A DNA stretch of 8,400 nucleotides, taken from contig JAAXIW010000340.1 in assembly GCA_012270135.1 (NCBI GenBank), positions 339-8,738 of the forward strand, read 5' to 3'. This DNA is from Brevundimonas sp. (GTDB taxonomy: Bacteria > Pseudomonadota > Alphaproteobacteria > Caulobacterales > Caulobacteraceae). This document shows, one piece after another, positions 6,027 through 8,400 of the stretch. How positions within the stretch are numbered: the stretch's first letter is position 1; every line of letters starts with the position of its first letter. A model generated the notes under the pieces. The model saw only the letters and a list, made by a program, of their open reading frames with translations. It ran no database searches and had not been told where the DNA came from. Made by a program: the position numbers and the translations under genes.

Positions 6027-6764
6027 TTATGCGGCCCGGCCCAGGCGCTCGACGGCGCGCCGGGACAGGTCGTTGGTGTTTTCGATCATCCGGCTGATGC
6101 TCTCGTAGGCGCGCTGGATCTCGATCAGATTGGTGATCTCGAGGATCGGATTGACGTTGGAGCCCTCCAGCATCGCCTGGCGCACCTGCACGTCGTTGGC
6201 GGCCACGGGGGCGGCATTGGAGGCGTTGCGGTAGAGGCCGTCGCCGCCCTTCTCGAGCACGCCCAGGGTGTCGAACCGGACCACGCTGAGGCGGCCGATC
6301 AGCTGGCCGGCCTGGCTGATCGTGCCGTCCGCGGCCACGCTGACCGGGCCCAGCGCGGGGTCGAGGACGATGTCGCCGCCATCGCCCTGGACGGTCGCCC
6401 CGCCCTGGGTGGTCAGCCGGCCCTCAGGGTCGAGGGTGAAGGCCCCGGCGCGGGTGTAGGCGTCGCCGGCGCCGTCCTTCAGGGCGAAGAAGGCCCCTTC
6501 GCCCTCGATGGCGAAGTCCAGCGTCCGGCCGGTCTGTTCCAGCGCGCCCTGGCCGAAGTCGCGGCCGACCCCGTTGTCCATCACGAAGCTGACGCCCGGG
6601 CGGACGAAGGCGTTGCGGGCCCGCTCGCCGACTTCCTCGCCGAGCAGCAGCTGCTCGACCTTGAATCCGGTCGTGTCCGCATTGGCGATGTTGTTGGCCA
6701 CGATGTCGAGTTCGCGGCGCAGCGTCATCTGGCGTGACAGTCCGACATAGGCGGCGTTTTCCAC
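6027..6764 (-). CDS. flgF: Flagellar proximal rod protein FlgF
   Basis: A 245-residue rod protein and first gene of the flgFGAH operon. With GTG at 6764-6762 as start, the protein begins (M)ENAAYVGLSRQ and carries the rod motif ANNIANADTTGFK at about 23-35. The FlgE/F/G core is visible as LDFAIEGEGAFF and YTRAGAFTLDPEGRLTT. The C-terminal SNVNPILEITNLIEIQRAYE and MIENTNDLSRRAVERLG complete the pattern. The GTG is chosen because AGGAG lies 6-7 nt upstream at 6771-6775 and the sigma-54 promoter at 6791-6805 predicts a transcript start near 6779. An in-frame ATG at 6833 lies upstream of that promoter and would add 23 residues unlike FlgF. It is distinguished from FlgG by its shorter length and weaker core match. 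Confidence 0.94.
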   Translation of the reverse strand: MENAAYVGLSRQMTLRRELDIVANNIANADTTGFKVEQLLLGEEVGERARNAFVRPGVSFVMDNGVGRDFGQGALEQTGRTLDFAIEGEGAFFALKDGAGDAYTRAGAFTLDPEGRLTTQGGATVQGDGGDIVLDPALGPVSVAADGTISQAGQLIGRLSVVRFDTLGVLEKGGDGLYRNASNAAPVAANDVQVRQAMLEGSNVNPILEITNLIEIQRAYESISRMIENTNDLSRRAVERLGRAA

Positions 6765-6770
6765 GGGCGG

Positions 6771-6775
6771 CTCCT
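6771..6775 (-). promoter_or_regulatory. Ribosome-binding site deciding the flgF GTG start
   Basis: On the - strand AGGAG is followed by six bases and then GTG at 6764. It lies just inside the transcript predicted from the sigma-54 promoter, giving a leader of only about 15 nt. This fixes the flgF start at the GTG. Confidence 0.8.
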
Positions 6776-6790
6776 TTCGCCCGATCCCTC

Positions 6791-6805
6791 GCAACGGCCG
6801 TGCCA
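6791..6805 (-). promoter_or_regulatory. Sigma-54 (RpoN) -24/-12 promoter of the flgFGAH operon
   Basis: Read on the - strand, TGGCACG-GCCG-TTGC matches the sigma-54 consensus TGGCACG-N4-TTGC at every defined position, with the invariant GG and GC in correct register. Placing GC at -13/-12 puts the transcript start near 6779, 15 nt before the flgF GTG. In Caulobacter, rod, ring and hook operons of this class depend on RpoN and the activator FlbD. Confidence 0.93.
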
Positions 6806-6808
6806 ACA

Positions 6809-6818
6809 GGGTTAACCC
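6809..6818. promoter_or_regulatory. GGGTTAACCC palindrome next to the sigma-54 promoter
   Basis: A perfect 10-bp palindrome lies three bases upstream of the -24 element. It contains a TTAACC CtrA half-site on both strands but no second half-site seven bases away. It could bind a regulator or be chance; function is unknown. Confidence 0.3.
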
Positions 6819-6838
6819 AGTCAGGACGGGCATTTCAG

Positions 6839-6851
6839 CGGCAAAGCCGGC
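6839..6851. promoter_or_regulatory. Candidate FlbD (ftr-like) site 1
   Basis: CGGCAAAGCCGGC centres near -66 relative to the predicted flgF transcript start. It resembles, as recalled, the CGGCAAA/CCGGC character of Caulobacter ftr elements bound by FlbD, the sigma-54 activator of flagellar promoters. Position and promoter type support the call; the exact consensus could not be checked. Confidence 0.45.
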
Positions 6852-6859
6852 TCCGGCGC

Positions 6860-6876
6860 CCGGCAGGATTTGCCGG
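6860..6876. promoter_or_regulatory. Candidate FlbD (ftr-like) site 2
   Basis: CCGGCA-GGATT-TGCCGG is a perfect 6-bp inverted repeat with a 5-bp spacer, centred near -89 from the predicted flgF transcript start. It lies only three bases from the CtrA-like box of fliL. It shares the CGGCA core with site 1. An activator bound here could stimulate flgF and affect fliL; that dual role is inference. Confidence 0.45.
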
Positions 6877-6879
6877 TTC

Positions 6880-6896
6880 TTAGCGCCTCGTTAACC
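6880..6896 (+). promoter_or_regulatory. CtrA-like box in the fliL promoter
   Basis: TTAG-CGCCTCG-TTAACC matches the CtrA recognition pattern TTAA-N7-TTAA with one mismatch (G for the fourth A) and the correct 7-bp spacer. It lies 44 bp before the chosen fliL ATG. In Caulobacter, the early flagellar genes including fliL-fliM are CtrA-controlled class II genes, with the box at the -35 region. No clear -10 element could be picked. Confidence 0.7.
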
Positions 6897-6939
6897 AAAA
6901 ACCGCTCGTATGGAGCGAGAGATTCTCGGGGCGCGTGGC

Positions 6940-7602
6940 ATGTTCAAATTCGGCAAGAAGAAGGGTGGGGCGGCCGCCGGCGACGACGCCGCCCTCCCGG
7001 CCGTCACCGACGGCGAAACGGTTGACGGCGAGCCCGCCGCGCCGAAGAAAAAGAAGCTGCCCCTGCTGTTCATCATCGTCCCCGCCGCCCTGGTGGTGCT
7101 GGGCGGCGGCGGCGGCGCGGCCTTCTTCCTGATGCAGCCCAAGGCCGAGGCGGCCGAAAGCGGCGATCACGGCAAGTCGGCCAAGAAGAAGGACGACGGC
7201 CACGGCAAGGCCGACAAGAAGGGCGGCGGCGGTCACGGCGCGCCTGCCGACGGCGAGGCCAATCCGGCGCTGGGCGTCATCGCCGAGGGCCCCGACGGCG
7301 TCACCTTCTACACCCTGCCGGACATGGTGGTGAACATCCAGGACCCGTCGGGCAAGCCGACCTTCCTCAAGCTCAAGCTGACGCTGGAGATGCACGACCA
7401 CGCCCTGGCCGAGCACCTGCAGGCCGAGATGCCGAGGATGCAGGACATGTTCCAGGGCTTCCTGCGCGAGTTGCGGCCCGAGGACCTGGCCGGTTCGGCC
7501 GGCAGCTTCCAGCTGCGCGCCGAAATCCTCCGCCGGGTCAATTTGATCGCCGCCCCGGGCAAGGTCGACGCCGTGCTGATCGAAGAAATGCTGGTGCAGT
7601 AG
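6940..7602 (+). CDS. fliL: Flagellar basal body-associated protein FliL
   Basis: A 220-residue single-pass inner-membrane protein that associates with the stator around the flagellar motor. A basic cytoplasmic N-terminus (MFKFGKKKGG, then KKKK at 36-39) is followed by one membrane helix at about 40-65 that includes a GGGGG run. A Lys/His/Gly/Asp-rich linker spans about 68-104. The periplasmic FliL domain (about 110-220) has TFYTLPDMVVNIQ, FLKLKLTLEM, FLRELRPEDLAGS and a C-terminal VLIEEMLVQ; these are typical landmarks. ATG 6940 is preferred because GGGG lies 8 nt upstream. The in-frame ATG at 6910 lies only 14 bp after the CtrA-like box, has no ribosome-binding site and probably precedes the transcript start. 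fliM follows after 2 nt. Confidence 0.94.
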   Translation: MFKFGKKKGGAAAGDDAALPAVTDGETVDGEPAAPKKKKLPLLFIIVPAALVVLGGGGGAAFFLMQPKAEAAESGDHGKSAKKKDDGHGKADKKGGGGHGAPADGEANPALGVIAEGPDGVTFYTLPDMVVNIQDPSGKPTFLKLKLTLEMHDHALAEHLQAEMPRMQDMFQGFLRELRPEDLAGSAGSFQLRAEILRRVNLIAAPGKVDAVLIEEMLVQ

Positions 7603-7604
7603 GC

Positions 7605-8400
7605 ATGACCGACGCCGCCTTCGCCGAGAGCCCCGACCCGCTCGACGCCATGGAGCCGATGGCGGAGCCGGAGGCGCCGGTCCAGTCCGAGCGCGTCCTG
7701 AACCAGGACGAGATCGACAGCCTGCTCGGCTTCGACCTCGGCGACGACGACGGCTCCGAACGGACCGGCATCCGCGCCATCATCAACTCGGCCCTGGTCT
7801 CCTACGAGCGCCTGCCGATGCTCGAGATCGTCTTCGACCGCCTGGTGCGGCTGATGACGACCTCCTTGCGCAACTTCACCTCTGACAACGTCGAGGTCAG
7901 CCTCGACAACATCTCGTCGATCCGCTTCGGCGACTATCTGAACTCCATCCCCCTGCCGGCCATCCTGGCGGTGTTCCGGGCCGAGGAGCTGGACAACTAC
8001 GGCCTGCTGACGGTCGATTCCAACCTGATCTATTCGATCGTCGACGTGCTGCTCGGCGGGCGCCGCGGCACCGCCGCCCTGCGCATCGAGGGCCGCCCCT
8101 ACACCACCATCGAGCGGGTGCTGGTCCAGCGCATGGTCGAGGTCGTGCTGGCCGACGCCCGCGCCGCCTTCGAGCCCCTGACGCCGGTGCATTTCAACCT
8201 CGACCGGCTGGAGACCAATCCCCGGTTCGCGGCCATCGCGCGCCCCGCCAACGCCGCCATCCTGGTCAAGCTGCGCATCGACATGGAGGACCGCGGCGGG
8301 CGCATCGAACTGCTGCTGCCCTACGCCACCCTCGAACCCATCCGGAAGATGCTGCTGCAGCAGTTCATGGGCGAGAAGTTCGGCCGCGACAACATCTGGG
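7605..8400 (+). CDS. fliM: Flagellar motor switch protein FliM (partial, 3' end outside window)
   Basis: The frame is open from ATG 7605 to the window end, giving 265 residues of a protein usually about 330-380 long. FliM forms the middle of the cytoplasmic C-ring and binds phosphorylated CheY to switch rotation. The CheY-binding motif LNQDEIDSLLGF is at 32-43, preceded by a Pro/Glu-rich extension of about 30 residues. The middle CheC-like domain follows from about 54 (INSALVSYERLPMLEIVFDRL) with SLRNFTSDNVEVSL, FGDYLNSIPLP and the GG-x-x-G loop as GGRRG at 151-155. Further landmarks are TTIERVLVQRM and ELLLPYATLEPIRKML. The C-terminal SpoA domain is not in the window. It starts 2 nt after the fliL stop and is probably translationally coupled. 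Confidence 0.96.
   Translation, partial: MTDAAFAESPDPLDAMEPMAEPEAPVQSERVLNQDEIDSLLGFDLGDDDGSERTGIRAIINSALVSYERLPMLEIVFDRLVRLMTTSLRNFTSDNVEVSLDNISSIRFGDYLNSIPLPAILAVFRAEELDNYGLLTVDSNLIYSIVDVLLGGRRGTAALRIEGRPYTTIERVLVQRMVEVVLADARAAFEPLTPVHFNLDRLETNPRFAAIARPANAAILVKLRIDMEDRGGRIELLLPYATLEPIRKMLLQQFMGEKFGRDNIW

Noticed and set aside
7308..8192. Open frame on the - strand, 294 residues, across fliL and fliM
   Set aside because: Antisense to two well-identified genes; its composition reflects their reverse complement.
7605..8400. Possible truncation or frameshift in fliM because no stop is found
   Set aside because: The frame is intact to the last base and all expected motifs appear in order; it is simply cut by the window edge.

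Overview
The window comes from a high-GC alphaproteobacterium. The gene set points to Caulobacterales, with Brevundimonas or Caulobacter relatives the best guess: flgF-flgG-flgA-flgH lies divergent to fliL-fliM, a textbook sigma-54 promoter precedes flgF, and a CtrA-type TTAR-N7-TTAA box precedes fliL. This assignment rests on gene order and promoter motifs read by eye, not on a database search.

Left part (1-3760). A partial gene on the + strand, the tail of a probable MmcQ/YjbR-family protein, ends at 223. Its convergent neighbour on the - strand is a DUF885-family putative zinc peptidase (429-2231). The gap between them is almost entirely one long imperfect palindrome (230-428) with an exact dyad at base 329. 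Both its outer tips are GC-rich hairpins that could terminate the two converging transcripts. Upstream of the peptidase, on the same strand and closely spaced, lie three small genes for exported proteins (2280-2798, 2816-3244, 3284-3760). They are divergent paralogues: an invariant Trp lies exactly 27 residues before an invariant Cys in all three, and each has a second Cys at or next to the C-terminus. The order 3760 to 429 looks like one transcription unit encoding envelope proteins of unknown function.

Right part (3868-8400). This is a flagellar cluster. On the - strand, flgF (rod), flgG (distal rod), flgA (P-ring assembly chaperone) and flgH (L-ring lipoprotein) form an operon with 12-nt, 4-nt-overlap and 15-nt junctions. 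On the + strand, fliL (stator-associated membrane protein) and fliM (C-ring switch protein, running off the window) form a second operon. The roughly 175-bp region between flgF and fliL is a compact bidirectional control region. Reading from flgF, it holds a perfect sigma-54 -24/-12 element, a GGGTTAACCC palindrome, two candidate FlbD (ftr-like) inverted repeats and the CtrA-like box for fliL. This matches the Caulobacter flagellar hierarchy, in which CtrA-driven early genes are followed by sigma-54/FlbD-driven rod, ring and hook genes.

No tRNA, rRNA, CRISPR array, insertion sequence or defence system was seen. The most interesting unexplained items are the three-paralogue exported protein family and the long palindromic intergenic element.
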